NCBI RefSeq assembly: GCF_030410485.1
Contig: NZ_JAUHHC010000003.1
Coordinates: 186,001-250,000 of the forward strand
Direction of reading: 5' to 3'
Origin: Roseateles violae
Lineage (GTDB): Bacteria; Pseudomonadota; Gammaproteobacteria; Burkholderiales; Burkholderiaceae_C
Length of the DNA stretch: 64,000 bases
The notes beneath the pieces are model-generated. The model saw only the letters and a program-made list of their open reading frames with translations. It was not told the DNA's origin and ran no database searches. A program made the translations under genes and the position numbers. Shown piece by piece: positions 28,583 to 38,459 of this stretch. Numbering within the stretch: the first letter of the stretch is position 1; every line of letters starts with the position of its first letter.

Positions 28583-29383
28583 ATGAAATGGCGTTCCCGT
28601 CCGATCCCTGCGGCTGAGTTGCTGGCCGCCGCCACTGCCCTGGTGCTGCCGCTGCTGACCTGTCCTGCCGCGGCTTGCGAGAAGACCGTGCGCTGGAACG
28701 AGGATCCGCCGTTCAGCATGCGGGGCAGCGCCGATGGCGAGTTGATCGGACTGAACGTCGAACTGGTGCGCGAGACGCTCAGGCGCCTGGGCTGCAGCGC
28801 GCGCTGGGTCGAGATGCCCTGGGCGCGCGCGCTGGCGGAGCTGGAGGCCGGCCGCCTTGATATCTTGCCCGGCACGTTGCGTCTGCCCGAACGCGAGCGC
28901 TTTGCCTATTTCTCGGCGCCCGGCCCGCAGTCGCGCAACCGCCTGTTCGTGCGTGCCGACGAGCTGCGCAAATGGGCCTCGCTGAGCCGGCTGGCCGATC
29001 TGCGCGGCAGCGGCTTCCGGCTGGGGGCACAGCTGGGGGTCGCCTACGGGCCGGACTATGACGAGCTGATGCGCGACCCGGAGTTCGCCCGCAGCGTTCA
29101 CCGCACGCCATCGCGGCGCAGCCTCTGGCTGATGGTCGACGCAGGCCGGCTCGACGGCGTGCTGGTCAACGAGATGACGGGCCGGCGCGAGCTGGCCCAG
29201 CTCGGTCTGCAGGAGCGGATCAAGGACACCGGACTCGTCGCCAACCATCCGACGGCCGCCGTCGCCTTCAGCCGCAAGACGATAGCGCCCGACTTCGTCG
29301 CCCGCTACAACAAGGCCGCCGAGGCGATGCAGCAGGACGGCAGCCAGGCGGCGATCGTGCAGCGTTACGCGCCGGGGCTTTGA
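28583..29383 (+). CDS. Extracellular solute-binding protein, family 3-like
   Basis: 266 residues with a signal peptide ending near LTCPAAAC (residue 32). The mature chain opens VRWNEDPPFSM, followed by [42 protein letters not shown] (given in pieces here), the pattern of periplasmic amino-acid-binding proteins (PF00497). RERFAYFSAPG fits the hinge region. No permease or ATPase gene is adjacent, so it may serve a distant transporter or act as a stand-alone sensor-type binding protein. Its 3' end overlaps the convergent HIT gene by 19 bases. Confidence 0.8.
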   Translation: MKWRSRPIPAAELLAAATALVLPLLTCPAAACEKTVRWNEDPPFSMRGSADGELIGLNVELVRETLRRLGCSARWVEMPWARALAELEAGRLDILPGTLRLPERERFAYFSAPGPQSRNRLFVRADELRKWASLSRLADLRGSGFRLGAQLGVAYGPDYDELMRDPEFARSVHRTPSRRSLWLMVDAGRLDGVLVNEMTGRRELAQLGLQERIKDTGLVANHPTAAVAFSRKTIAPDFVARYNKAAEAMQQDGSQAAIVQRYAPGL

Positions 29384-29820
29384 GCGGCGGCCAGCGCTGC
29401 CCGCACCCGCTCGTCCAAGGCCTCGACCGGCAGCGCCAGCCGCGCCGCGGCGCCGCCCTCGACCTGGCGGCGCGTCTCGCCCCAGATCGGGTTGGGGAAA
29501 TGGCTGTCCCAGTCGAAGCGCGCGATCACATGCCAGTGCAGATGCGGCACCACATTGCCCAGCGTGGCCAGATTGATCTTGCTCGGCGCGAGCGCCTCGC
29601 GCAGGGCGCGCTCGATGGCCGTCACCGCCTCCATGCATTCGAGCCGCTGCGCGGCATCCAGATCGCTGAACTCGGCCACATGGCCGTTCCAGATCAGCCG
29701 GTAGAAGGCGGGGAAACTCGGCGCGTCCTCGACGCGCACGACGCGCCAGCGTTCTCCGCGGGCGACCAGCAGCCCGCCGGTTTCGGCACAAAGAGGACAG
29801 GCGGGGCGGAGCTCGTTCAT
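29365..29820 (-). CDS. HIT family hydrolase
   Basis: 151 residues from the ATG at 29820 (a TTG at 29829 would add three). The histidine-triad motif HLHWHVIARF is near residue 95. An N-terminal CPLC plus later Cys suggest a possible metal site (RPACPLCAETGG). LATLGNVVPHLHWH matches the diadenosine-tetraphosphate hydrolase-like branch common in Betaproteobacteria. It would hydrolyse nucleotide-phosphoryl or nucleotide-amidate bonds. It is convergent with the solute-binding protein gene and overlaps its 3' end. Confidence 0.9.
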   Translation of the reverse strand: MNELRPACPLCAETGGLLVARGERWRVVRVEDAPSFPAFYRLIWNGHVAEFSDLDAAQRLECMEAVTAIERALREALAPSKINLATLGNVVPHLHWHVIARFDWDSHFPNPIWGETRRQVEGGAAARLALPVEALDERVRAALAAAQSPGA

Positions 29821-29877
29821 ATCGGGCAAGACGCTGGCTAAGATCGGCCGACTTTAGCAACCCGAGGATGAACGCCG

Positions 29878-30849
29878 ATGTCCGCCCCCGCCCTGACACG
29901 CCGCCTTTGCCTTCTTGCGCTGGGCCTGCTGCCCGCCCTCGTCCAGGCCCAGGCCTGGCCGTCCAAGCCGATCAAGTGGATCGTCGCCTACCCGGCCGGC
30001 GGCGGCTCGGACTTCCTCGCCCGCCAGCTGGCGCCGCAACTCGGCAAGCAGCTGGGCCAGACCCTCTTCATCGACAACCGCCCGGGCGCGGCCGGCAGCA
30101 TTGGCACCGAGGCGGCCGCCAAGTCGCCGGCCGACGGCTACACCCTCCTGACCGGCGACAACGGCGCGATGGTGTTCAACAGCGCGATGTACAAGAAGCT
30201 CGCCTACTCGCCGAGCGAGTTCACGCCGGTCGGCTTCATGGCGCGCTTCCCGCTGATCCTGACCGTCAATCCGAACTCGGGCTTCAGCAGCGCCAGCCAG
30301 TGGCTGGCCGATGTCAAGGCTCATCCGGGCAAATACAGCTATGGCTCGCCGGGCATCGGCAGCCCGCACCATCTGGCCATGGAGATGATCAAGGAGCGCA
30401 GCGGCAGCTTCATCGTCCATGTGCCCTACCGCGGCACCGCCTTCGCCGTGCAGGACCTGATCGCCGGCATCGTGCCCATGGCCATCCTGGACACCGCCGC
30501 CGGCCTGCCACAGATCCGCGCCGGCAAGCTCAAGGCCCTGGCCGTGCTGAGCAAGAAGCGCATCCCGCAGCTGCCCGAGGTGCCGACCTTCGAGGAACTG
30601 GGCCTGAAGAACGTCGACGTCGCCGCCTGGCAGGGCCTGTTCGTGCCCAAGGGCACGCCGGAGCCCATCGTCACGCGGCTGACCGCCGAGATGAACAAGG
30701 CGATCACGACGCCGGAGGTGAAGGCGCGGCTGGAGGAATTCGGCCTCGAGGTCGCGCCCGGCGACGGCCCGGCGCTCGCCCGCTTCATCCAGCAGGAGAC
30801 GCAGACCTGGCATGCGCTGATCAGGGAGCGCAAGCTGTCGGCGGAGTGA
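29878..30849 (+). CDS. Bug-family periplasmic substrate-binding protein (tripartite tricarboxylate transporter type)
   Basis: 323 residues with a signal peptide ending in ALVQAQ (residue 25). The mature start AWPSKPIKWIVAYPAGGGSD is the Bug/TctC hallmark, followed by DNRPGAAGSIGTEAAAKSPADGYT (shown in part), YGSPGIGSPHHLAMEM, VPYRGTAFAVQDLIAG and LPEVPTFEELG. Bug proteins bind carboxylates. They are greatly expanded in Burkholderiales and are often orphaned from tctA/tctB, as here. The ligand is unknown. A bidirectional terminator hairpin follows. Confidence 0.93.
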   Translation: MSAPALTRRLCLLALGLLPALVQAQAWPSKPIKWIVAYPAGGGSDFLARQLAPQLGKQLGQTLFIDNRPGAAGSIGTEAAAKSPADGYTLLTGDNGAMVFNSAMYKKLAYSPSEFTPVGFMARFPLILTVNPNSGFSSASQWLADVKAHPGKYSYGSPGIGSPHHLAMEMIKERSGSFIVHVPYRGTAFAVQDLIAGIVPMAILDTAAGLPQIRAGKLKALAVLSKKRIPQLPEVPTFEELGLKNVDVAAWQGLFVPKGTPEPIVTRLTAEMNKAITTPEVKARLEEFGLEVAPGDGPALARFIQQETQTWHALIRERKLSAE

Positions 30850-30858
30850 AGTAAAAGA

Positions 30859-30880
30859 AAGGGCTGCATCAGCGGCCCTT
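30859..30880. terminator. Bidirectional terminator between convergent genes
   Basis: A 9-bp stem AAGGGCTGC (30859-30867) / GCGGCCCTT (30872-30880), with one T-G wobble and an ATCA loop. T-rich sequence follows on both strands (CTTC then TTTA on plus; TTTCTTTTAC on minus). It serves the Bug gene and the dehydrogenase gene. Confidence 0.8.
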
Positions 30881-30886
30881 CTTCAT

Positions 30887-33800
30887 TTACACCAGCACGC
30901 GCTCGATGCCGCCCTGGTTGGCCTTGGCCACGTACTCGGGCATCCAGTCCTTGCCGAGGATCTGGTTCGCCATCTCGACAACGATGTAGTCGGCCTCCAG
31001 CAGGCCGTTCTGCAGGTCGTTGCCGTAGCGGCTGAGACCCTGCAGGCAGCTGGGGCAGCTGGTCAGGATCTTCAGGTTCTCGGCCGCCGCGACCTTGCCG
31101 CTGTCGCGCAACTGCGCCTCCGTCTTGCGCAGCTCCTCTTCCTTGCGGAAGCGCACCTGGGTCGAGATGTCGGGCCGGGTCACGCCCAGGGTGCCGCTCT
31201 CGCCGCAGCAGCGCTCGCTCTTGACCACGTTGTCGCCCACCAGGGCCTTCACCGTCTTCATCGGCTCCTGCAGCTTCATCGGCGTGTGGCAGGGGTCGTG
31301 GTAGAGGTAGCTGGTCGAGGAGCCCAGCGTGATGCCCTTCTCCAGCAGGTACTCATGGATGTCGATGATGCGGCAGCCGGGGAAGATGTCCTCGAACTTG
31401 TAGCCCTGCAGCTGGTCATAGCAGGTGCCACAGGAGACGACGACGGTCTTGATGTCCAGGTAGTTCAGCGTGTTGGCGACGCGGTGGAACAAGACCCGGT
31501 TGTCGGTGATCATCTGCTCGGCCTTGTCGAACTGACCCGAGCCGCGCTGCGGATAGCCGCAGCACAGATAGCCGGGCGGCAGCACCGTCTGTACGCCGGC
31601 ATGCCAGAGCATGGCCTGCGTGGCCAGACCGACCTGGCTGAACAGACGCTCCGAGCCGCAGCCGGGGAAATAGAACACCGCCTCGGTCTCGGACGTGGTC
31701 GCCTGCGGATTGCGGATGATGGGGACGTAGTCCTTGTCCTCGATATCCAGCAGCGCGCGCGCCGTCTTCTTCGGCAGGCCGCCGGGCAGCTTCTTGTTGA
31801 TGAAGTGGATCACCTGCTCCTTGACCGGGGCCGTGCCGACGGTCGCACGCGGCGCCTCGGTCTGCTTGCGGGCCAGGCGGCGGAAGAGATCGTTGGCGAG
31901 GCGCTGCGCCTTGAAGCCAACGCCGACCATGGCCGTGCGCGCCAGCTTGATCGTCTCGGGCGAGGTCGCGTTGAGCATCAGCATCGCCGCCGCATTGCCG
32001 GGGCGGAAGCCCTTCTGGCCCATCTTGCGCAGCAGATTGCGCATATTCATCGTCACGTCGCCGAAGTCGATCTTGACCGGGCAGGGACTCGCGCATTTGT
32101 GGCAGACCGTGCAATGGTCGGCCACGTCCTCGAATTCCTGCCAATGCTTGATCGACACGCCGCGGCGGGTCTGCTCCTCGTAGAGGAAGGCCTCGACCAG
32201 CAGCGAGGTCGCCAGGATCTTGTTGCGCGGCGAATAGAGCAGGTTCGCGCGCGGCACATGGGTCGCGCAGACCGGCTTGCACTTGCCGCAGCGCAGGCAG
32301 TCCTTGATCGAATCGCTGATCGCGCCGATGTCGCTCTGCTGCATGATCAGCGACTCGTGCCCCATCAGGCCGAACGAAGGCGTGTAGGCATTGGTCAGAT
32401 CGGCATAGGTCGTCTGCGCGTCGGGGCCGCCCAGGCGCAGCAGCTTGCCCTTGTTGAAGCGGCCCTCGGGGTCGATGCGCGACTTGTAGTCGGCAAAGCC
32501 GGCCAGTTCCTCGTCGGTCAGGAACTCCAGCTTGGTGATGCCGATGCCATGCTCGCCCGAGATCACGCCGTCCAGGCTGCGCGCCAGCTTCATGATGCGG
32601 GCGACGGCCTCGTGCGCCGTCTGCAGCATCTCATAGTTGTCGCTGTTGACGGGGATGTTGGTATGCACATTGCCGTCGCCGGCATGCATGTGCAGGGCCA
32701 CCCAGACCCGGCCGCGCAGCACCTCCTGGTGGATGCGCTTGCATTCCTCGATGATGGCGGCGAAGGCGGCGCCGGCGAAGATCGCCTGCAGCGGCTTCAG
32801 GATCTGCGTCTTCCAGGACGCGCGCAGGCTCTTGTCCTGCAACTCGTCGAAGAAGGTCCGGCCGCTCAGCTCGGCCTGGGCCGTGTCCAGCCCGTCCTTC
32901 CACTGCTGCCACAGCGCGCCGACCTCGCTCAGCAGCGCCTGCGCCTGCTGCACGCGGTCCTCCAGCAGCTCGGCGCTGGGGATCTCGCTGGCGTCATCGC
33001 TCTTGCCCAGCGGCAGACGACCGGTCGAGAAGAAGCCGCGCAGCGCGTCGACCAGGGCCAGCTTGTTGCGCAGGCTCAGCTCGATATTGATGCGCTCGAT
33101 GCCCAGCGTGTACTCGCCCATGCGCGGCAGCGGGATCACGACGTCCTCGTTGACCTTGAAGGCATTCGTGTGCTTCGAGATCGCCGCCGTGCGCTTGCGG
33201 TCCAGCCAGAACTTCTTGCGCGCATCGGCGCTGATCGCGATGAAGCCCTCGCCCGAGCGGCCATTGGCCAAGCGCACGACCTCGCTGGTCGCGCGCGCCA
33301 CCGCATCGGCATCGTCGCCAACGATGTCGCCGATCAAGACCATCTTCGGCAGGCCGCCGCGCTTGCTCTTTGTCGAGTAGCCGACCGCCTTCAGATAGCG
33401 GTCGTCCAGGTGTTCCAGGCCGGCCAGGATCGCGCCACCCGGTTTCTTCATCTCCTCGAACATGAAGTCCTTGATGTCGACGATCGAAGGCACGCAGTCC
33501 TTGGGATTTCCGAAGAACTCCAGGCAGACCGTGCGCACATGGGCGGGCATGCGGTGCACGATCCAGCGCGCGCTGGTGATCAGGCCGTCGCAGCCCTCCT
33601 TCTGCACGCCGGGCAGGCCGGCCAGGAACTTGTCGGTGACGTCCTTGCCCAGGCCCTCCTTGCGGAAGGTCGAGCCGGGGATGTCCAGGCGCTCCGTGCG
33701 TTCGAGCTTCTTGCCCGTCGCGTCGAAATAGCGCAGCTCGAAGCTGGCCGTCTCGACATCGTGGATCTTGCCGAGGTTGTGGTTCAGGCGGATGACCTCG

Positions 33801-34801
33801 AGCCACTTGGCCTCCGGCGTCACCATCTTCCAGGACGCCAGATTGTCCAGCGCCGTGCCCCACAAGACGGCCTTCTTGCCGCCGGCATTCATCGCCACAT
33901 TGCCGCCGACGCAGGAAGCCTCGGCCGAGGTCGGATCGACGGCGAAGACATAGCCATGCTGCTCGGCCAGATCGGCGACGCGCTGGGTGACGACGCCGGC
34001 CTCGCTGAAGATCGTCGCGACCGGCTTGTCGACGCCAGGCAGTTCCAGCATCTCGACGCCGCGCAGCGCCTCGAGCTTCTCGGTGTTGATGACGGCCGAG
34101 TTCCAGACCAGGGGCACGGCGCCGCCGGTGTAGCCGGTGCCGCCGCCGCGCGGAATGATGGTCAGGCCCAGTTCGATGCAGCCCTTGACCAGCTGGGCCA
34201 TCTCGGCCTCGCTGTCCGGCGTCAGCACGACAAACGGGTATTCGACTCGCCAGTCGGTCGCATCGGTCACATGGGAGACGCGCGACAGGCCGTCGAACTT
34301 GATATTGTCCTTGGCCGTGTGGCGGCCCAGCAGCTTCAGCGCGCGCCGGCGCAGATCGTAGACGGCCGCGAACATCGCGCCGAAGTCGGCCACCGCGCGC
34401 CGCGCCGCCGTCAGCAATTCGCCGACCGAGGCGTCGCGCTGGGGGTCGCTGGCCGGGTCGCGGCGCTTCTCGACCTCGTGCAGCCGGTGGTTCAGCGCCT
34501 CGATCAGCAGGCGGCGGCGCTTCGGGTTGTCGAGCAGGTCGTCCTGCAGATAGGGGTTGCGCTGGACCACCCAGATATCGCCCAGCACCTCGTAGAGCAT
34601 GCGGGCCGAGCGACCGGTGCGGCGCTCCTCGCGCAGCTTGTTCAGCAGCTCCCAGGCCGGCGCGCCGAGCAGGCGGATGACGATCTCGCGGTCCGAAAAA
34701 GAGGTGTAGTTGTACGGAATCTCGCGCAGTCGGGCGGCGACGCCGCCGACGGCGACGGCTTCTTCGGTCTGATCGGGCATCAGCGGATGCGGTGCATTCA
34801 T
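30887..34801 (-). CDS. Large FAD-linked oxidase / iron-sulfur dehydrogenase (DUF3683, YdiJ-like fusion)
   Basis: 1304 residues from the ATG at 34801 ([11 protein letters not shown]); the frame upstream to 35245 is spurious. Order: an N-terminal DUF3683 region; an FAD_binding_4 domain with [17 protein letters not shown] near 230; an FAD-oxidase C-terminal domain to about 800; a two-[4Fe-4S] ferredoxin-like part with [11 protein letters not shown] near 835 and [13 protein letters not shown] near 897; then two CCG (LutA/GlpC-like) domains, with [17 protein letters not shown] and CCGESGTLG between 1044 and 1200. It probably oxidises a 2-hydroxyacid (D-lactate or D-2-hydroxyglutarate type) and passes electrons to the quinone pool. 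The substrate is inferred only from family. Confidence 0.9.
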   Translation of the reverse strand: MNAPHPLMPDQTEEAVAVGGVAARLREIPYNYTSFSDREIVIRLLGAPAWELLNKLREERRTGRSARMLYEVLGDIWVVQRNPYLQDDLLDNPKRRRLLIEALNHRLHEVEKRRDPASDPQRDASVGELLTAARRAVADFGAMFAAVYDLRRRALKLLGRHTAKDNIKFDGLSRVSHVTDATDWRVEYPFVVLTPDSEAEMAQLVKGCIELGLTIIPRGGGTGYTGGAVPLVWNSAVINTEKLEALRGVEMLELPGVDKPVATIFSEAGVVTQRVADLAEQHGYVFAVDPTSAEASCVGGNVAMNAGGKKAVLWGTALDNLASWKMVTPEAKWLEVIRLNHNLGKIHDVETASFELRYFDATGKKLERTERLDIPGSTFRKEGLGKDVTDKFLAGLPGVQKEGCDGLITSARWIVHRMPAHVRTVCLEFFGNPKDCVPSIVDIKDFMFEEMKKPGGAILAGLEHLDDRYLKAVGYSTKSKRGGLPKMVLIGDIVGDDADAVARATSEVVRLANGRSGEGFIAISADARKKFWLDRKRTAAISKHTNAFKVNEDVVIPLPRMGEYTLGIERINIELSLRNKLALVDALRGFFSTGRLPLGKSDDASEIPSAELLEDRVQQAQALLSEVGALWQQWKDGLDTAQAELSGRTFFDELQDKSLRASWKTQILKPLQAIFAGAAFAAIIEECKRIHQEVLRGRVWVALHMHAGDGNVHTNIPVNSDNYEMLQTAHEAVARIMKLARSLDGVISGEHGIGITKLEFLTDEELAGFADYKSRIDPEGRFNKGKLLRLGGPDAQTTYADLTNAYTPSFGLMGHESLIMQQSDIGAISDSIKDCLRCGKCKPVCATHVPRANLLYSPRNKILATSLLVEAFLYEEQTRRGVSIKHWQEFEDVADHCTVCHKCASPCPVKIDFGDVTMNMRNLLRKMGQKGFRPGNAAAMLMLNATSPETIKLARTAMVGVGFKAQRLANDLFRRLARKQTEAPRATVGTAPVKEQVIHFINKKLPGGLPKKTARALLDIEDKDYVPIIRNPQATTSETEAVFYFPGCGSERLFSQVGLATQAMLWHAGVQTVLPPGYLCCGYPQRGSGQFDKAEQMITDNRVLFHRVANTLNYLDIKTVVVSCGTCYDQLQGYKFEDIFPGCRIIDIHEYLLEKGITLGSSTSYLYHDPCHTPMKLQEPMKTVKALVGDNVVKSERCCGESGTLGVTRPDISTQVRFRKEEELRKTEAQLRDSGKVAAAENLKILTSCPSCLQGLSRYGNDLQNGLLEADYIVVEMANQILGKDWMPEYVAKANQGGIERVLV

Positions 34802-35084
34802 GGCGGCGGGACGCGCGGAGCGCCCCCTCGGGAAAGCATGGACGGGTGCCCGGACGGGCTGGCGGCGACGGGCTGGTGGACCCCGGCTTGGCAGGCGCGG
34901 CGGCCCGCTTTCCGGGGTCGGGACAGCGGCCGCCAGCGCGCCAGGACGGAATCCTACCCCAGGCACATCGCCGCGGCTGGCGCCGCCCGCCAAGCCCCCA
35001 TGTCGCGCCGGGCGTCGCGATGTCACAATCGGTCGCCGCAAACGGCTCGATACTCGCGGCCAGAACAACAGCCTGGAGACCCGA

Positions 35085-36413
35085 ATGATGCGCATCGCCC
35101 AGACCCGAGTCCTCGCTTCCGCCCTGCTCGCCCTCGCCGCCGCCGGCGCCCCGCATGCGGCGCTGGCCCAGACCGAGATCCAGTGGTGGCATTCGATGGG
35201 CGGCCCGCTGGGCGAATGGGTCAACGACCTGGCCAAGGATTTCAACGCCAGCCAGAAGGACTACCGAATCGTGCCCACCTTCAAGGGCACTTACGACGAG
35301 TCGATGACGGCGGCGATCGCCGCCTTCCGCGCCGGCAACGCGCCGCACATCCTGCAGGTCTTCGAGGTGGGCACGGCGACCATGATGGCCAGCAAGGGCG
35401 CGATCGTGCCGGTGGCCGAGGTGATGAAGACGGCCGGGGCGAAGTTCGACCAGACCGCCTATGTGCCCGCCGTGGCCGGCTACTACACGGCGCCCAACGG
35501 CCAGATGCTCTCCTTCCCCTTCAACAGCTCGACGACGGTCTTCCACTACAACAAGGACGCCTTCAGGGCCGCCGGTCTGGACCCGAACAAGGCGCCCTCG
35601 TCCTGGCCCGAGGTGGCCGCCGCGGCGGCCAAGCTGAAGGCAGCCGGCCACAAATGCCCGTTCACCACCTCCTGGGTCAGCTGGACCCAGTTGGAAAGCT
35701 TCTCGGCCTGGCACAACGTCGAGTACGCGACCAAGAACAACGGTTTCGGCGGCCTGGATACGCGCCTGGCCTTCAACACGCCGCTGCACCTGCGCCATAT
35801 CGAGAACCTGGCGAACATGGCCAAGCAGGGCCTGTTCGTCTACCGCGGCCGCGGCAATGCCGCCGACAACACTTTCGTCTCCGGCGAATGCGCGATGATG
35901 ACCGGCAGCTCGGGCCTCTACGCCAATATCAAGAAGAACGCCAAGTTCGCCAACGGCATCGCGCCGCTGCCCTATTACCCCGACGTGCCCGGCGCGCCGC
36001 AGAACACCGTCATCGGCGGCGCCAGCCTGTGGGTGATGGCCGGCAAGAAGGCCCCCGAGTACAAGGGCGTGGCAGCCTTCTTCCAATACCTGTCGCGGCC
36101 CGAGGTCGCGGCCGAGAGCCACAAGCGCACCGGCTACCTGCCGGTCACCAGGGCCGCCTACGAGCTGACCGAGAAGAGCGGCTTCTACAAGGAGAACCCC
36201 GGCACCGACGTCGCGGTGACCCAGATGATCCGCAAGACGACCGACAAGTCGCGCGGCGTGCGCCTGGGCAATTTCCTGCAGATCCGCACCATCATCGACG
36301 AGGAGTTCGAGCAGGTCTGGGGCGGCAAGAAGTCGCCCAAGGAAGGCATAGACGCGGCGATCTCGCGCGGCAACGAGCAGTTGGAGCGCTTCCAGAAGGC
36401 CAATAGCAAGTGA
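35085..36413 (+). CDS. ugpB: sn-Glycerol-3-phosphate ABC transporter, periplasmic binding protein
   Basis: 442 residues from paired ATG codons at 35085 and 35088, with GGAG upstream. A signal peptide covers residues 1-27 (ending HAALAQ). The mature start is [20 protein letters not shown], the UgpB signature; [37 protein letters not shown] and [11 protein letters not shown] follow. It delivers glycerol-3-phosphate or glycerophosphodiesters to UgpAEC. It is the first gene of ugpB-A-E-C-Q, divergent from the large dehydrogenase gene. I saw no clear Pho box in the 283-base divergent region. Confidence 0.95.
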   Translation: MMRIAQTRVLASALLALAAAGAPHAALAQTEIQWWHSMGGPLGEWVNDLAKDFNASQKDYRIVPTFKGTYDESMTAAIAAFRAGNAPHILQVFEVGTATMMASKGAIVPVAEVMKTAGAKFDQTAYVPAVAGYYTAPNGQMLSFPFNSSTTVFHYNKDAFRAAGLDPNKAPSSWPEVAAAAAKLKAAGHKCPFTTSWVSWTQLESFSAWHNVEYATKNNGFGGLDTRLAFNTPLHLRHIENLANMAKQGLFVYRGRGNAADNTFVSGECAMMTGSSGLYANIKKNAKFANGIAPLPYYPDVPGAPQNTVIGGASLWVMAGKKAPEYKGVAAFFQYLSRPEVAAESHKRTGYLPVTRAAYELTEKSGFYKENPGTDVAVTQMIRKTTDKSRGVRLGNFLQIRTIIDEEFEQVWGGKKSPKEGIDAAISRGNEQLERFQKANSK

Positions 36414-36434
36414 AGTCGAGGGCAGAGCCTCTCC

Positions 36435-36551
36435 GGGCCGAGCGCCGGGCCGCTCCCAAGCCGGCCCGCTTGGCGATGTCCTTGCCGGTCGATCCGGCGA
36501 GGATCGCCGCCCCCTCGGGGGGCCGACCGGCGTACCCGCCGGGCGAGGGGC
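36435..36551 (+). repeat. Long inverted repeat, left copy, flanking ugpA
   Basis: About 117 bases, GC-rich and internally palindromic. They match the reverse complement of 37450-37566 almost throughout. The first ~85 bases differ at only a few positions, for example GGCCGAGCGCCGGGCCG then TCCCAAGCCGGCCCGC, then GGCGATGT and CTTGCCGGTCGATCCGGC. The far end supplies GAGGGG, the apparent ribosome site of ugpA. It resembles the dispersed intergenic repeats of Burkholderiales containing CCCCCTCGGGGGG. Confidence 0.85.
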
Positions 36552-36555
36552 GCTG

Positions 36556-37443
36556 ATGGCCGTCGAAAAGCGCGTCCTGTTCCGCTCGGCCTGGCTGCCC
36601 TGGCTGCTGCTGACGCCACAGCTGATCGTCATCAGCGTGTTTTTCTTCTGGCCGGCCGGCCAGGCGCTGCTGCAATCGCTGCAGCAGCAGGACGCCTTCG
36701 GCATGTCGACCGAGTGGGTCGGGCTGGACAACTTCCGCCAGCTCTTCGGCGACGCCAGCTACCTGGCCTCCTTCAAGACCACGGCGCTGTTCTCGGTCCT
36801 GGTCGCGGCGCTGGGCTTGGCGATCTCGCTGCTGCTGGCGGTGATGGCCGACGGCGTCGCGCGCGGCGCGGCCGTCTACAAGACCTTGCTGATCTGGCCC
36901 TATGCAGTGGCGCCGGCGATCGCCGGCGTGCTGTGGCTGTTCATGTTCGCACCCTCGATCGGCATCGTTTCCTACGGGCTCAATGCGCTGGGCATCAGCT
37001 GGAACCATCTTCTGAACTCGAACGACGCGATGACCCTGGTCGTGCTGGCCGCCGTCTGGAAGCAGATCTCCTACAACTTCCTGTTCTTCCTGGCCGGCCT
37101 GCAGTCGATCCCCAAATCGCTGATCGAGGCGGCGGCAATCGACGGCGCCGGGCCCTGGCGGCGCTTCTGGACCATCGTCTTCCCGCTGCTGTCGCCGACC
37201 ACCTTCTTCCTCTTGGTCATCAACATCGTCTACGCCTTCTTCGACACCTTCGGCATCATCGACGCGGCCACCCACGGCGGCCCCGGCAAGGACACGGCCA
37301 TCCTGGTCTACAAGGTCTACTACGACGGCTTCAAGGCCATGGACCTGGGCGGCTCGGCCGCGCAGTCGGTCGTCCTGATGGCCATCGTCGTCGGGCTGAC
37401 AGTGCTGCAGTTCCGCTACGTCGAGAAAAAGGTCCAGTACTGA
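36556..37443 (+). CDS. ugpA: sn-Glycerol-3-phosphate ABC transporter permease
   Basis: 295 residues with six predicted membrane spans and the inner-membrane permease EAA loop [20 protein letters not shown] near residues 190-210. The start [20 protein letters not shown] is typical of UgpA. It pairs with UgpE to form the channel. The gene sits precisely between two inverted repeats: the left copy ends 4 bases before the ATG and the right copy starts 6 bases after the stop. The ugp genes on both sides keep the normal order, so the repeats have not broken the operon. Confidence 0.95.
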   Translation: MAVEKRVLFRSAWLPWLLLTPQLIVISVFFFWPAGQALLQSLQQQDAFGMSTEWVGLDNFRQLFGDASYLASFKTTALFSVLVAALGLAISLLLAVMADGVARGAAVYKTLLIWPYAVAPAIAGVLWLFMFAPSIGIVSYGLNALGISWNHLLNSNDAMTLVVLAAVWKQISYNFLFFLAGLQSIPKSLIEAAAIDGAGPWRRFWTIVFPLLSPTTFFLLVINIVYAFFDTFGIIDAATHGGPGKDTAILVYKVYYDGFKAMDLGGSAAQSVVLMAIVVGLTVLQFRYVEKKVQY

Positions 37444-37449
37444 TATGAA

Positions 37450-37566
37450 GCCCCTCGTCCAAGGACTACCTTGGCCGGTCCCCCGGGGAGACGGCGATGC
37501 TTGCCGGATCGACCGGCAAGCACATCGCCACGGCGGGCCGGCTTGGGACGGCCCGGCGCTCGGCCC
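37450..37566 (-). repeat. Long inverted repeat, right copy, flanking ugpA
   Basis: Reverse-complement partner of 36435-36551, starting 6 bases after the ugpA stop and ending 29 bases before the ugpE start. Read through in one frame it could lengthen ugpE by 33 residues (from 37497), but those residues are repeat-encoded and the UgpE N-terminus fits the ATG at 37596. Confidence 0.85.
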
Positions 37567-37595
37567 GCAAGTCTCATACGCTCAAGCTCACTGAC

Positions 37596-38447
37596 ATGGT
37601 CGAACGCCGCCCCGCCCTGACCCTCCTCTCGCACCTGGTGCTGATCCTGGGCGTGCTGATCGTCGCCTTTCCGCTCTATGTGACCTTCGTCGCCTCGACG
37701 CAGACGGCCCAGGAGATCGTGCAGGCGCCGATGCCGCTGCTGCCGGGCAGCCATCTGCTGGACAACTACCGCAGCGCCCTGCTCGGCAACGAGGCCAGCG
37801 TCGGCTCCAAGGCGCCGGTGGCGCGGATGATGACGGTCAGCCTGATCTGCGCGCTGAGCATCGCGCTGGGCAAGATCGCGATCTCGCTGCTGTCGGCCTT
37901 CGCGATCGTCTACTTCCGCTTCCCCTTCAAGGGCTTCTTCTTCTGGGCGATCTTCGTCACCCTGATGCTGCCGGTCGAGGTGCGCATCGGCCCGACCTAC
38001 CAGGTGGTCTCCGACCTCGGCCTCCTGAACAGCTATGCCGGCCTGACCGTGCCGCTGATCGCCTCGGCCACCGCCACCTTCCTGTTCCGCCAGTTCTTCA
38101 TGACGGTGCCCGACGAGCTGGTCGAGGCCGCGCGCATCGACGGCGCCGGACCGATGCGCTTCTTCAAGGACGTGCTGCTGCCGCTGTCGCGGACGAGCAT
38201 CGCCGCCCTCTTCGTGATCCAGTTCATCTACGGCTGGAACCAGTACCTGTGGCCGCTGCTGGTGACGACGCAGGAGGACATGTACCCGGTGGTGATCGGC
38301 ATCAAGCGCATGATCTCCGGAGGCGATGCCGGCAACGAATGGAACATCATCATGGCCACCGCCGTGCTGGCCATGCTGCCACCGGCCCTGGTCGTGATCC
38401 TGATGCAGCGCTGGTTCGTCAAGGGCCTGGTCGACACCGAGAAATAG
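37596..38447 (+). CDS. ugpE: sn-Glycerol-3-phosphate ABC transporter permease
   Basis: 283 residues from the ATG at 37596, close to the E. coli UgpE length. Six predicted spans; the EAA loop [20 protein letters not shown] lies near residue 190. [20 protein letters not shown] is the expected start, whereas the longer frame from 37497 reads into the inverted repeat. [17 protein letters not shown] is typical of the family. It forms the second half of the transporter channel and is followed 12 bases later by ugpC. Confidence 0.95.
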   Translation: MVERRPALTLLSHLVLILGVLIVAFPLYVTFVASTQTAQEIVQAPMPLLPGSHLLDNYRSALLGNEASVGSKAPVARMMTVSLICALSIALGKIAISLLSAFAIVYFRFPFKGFFFWAIFVTLMLPVEVRIGPTYQVVSDLGLLNSYAGLTVPLIASATATFLFRQFFMTVPDELVEAARIDGAGPMRFFKDVLLPLSRTSIAALFVIQFIYGWNQYLWPLLVTTQEDMYPVVIGIKRMISGGDAGNEWNIIMATAVLAMLPPALVVILMQRWFVKGLVDTEK

Positions 38448-38459
38448 AGCAAGAAGCAC

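Noticed and set aside
35000-35040. Possible Pho boxes before ugpB (several GTC-containing repeats)
   Set aside because: The repeats are spaced 12, 8 and 10 bases apart, not 11, and match the consensus poorly.
31286-36406. Plus-strand open frame of 1706 codons
   Set aside because: It runs opposite the large dehydrogenase gene and across ugpB in another frame. It has no motif, signal or ribosome site and its composition mirrors antisense high-GC codons.
32994-36731. Minus-strand open frame of 1245 codons
   Set aside because: It overlaps the dehydrogenase in a different frame and is antisense to ugpB and ugpA; low-complexity Arg/Ala content, no domain.
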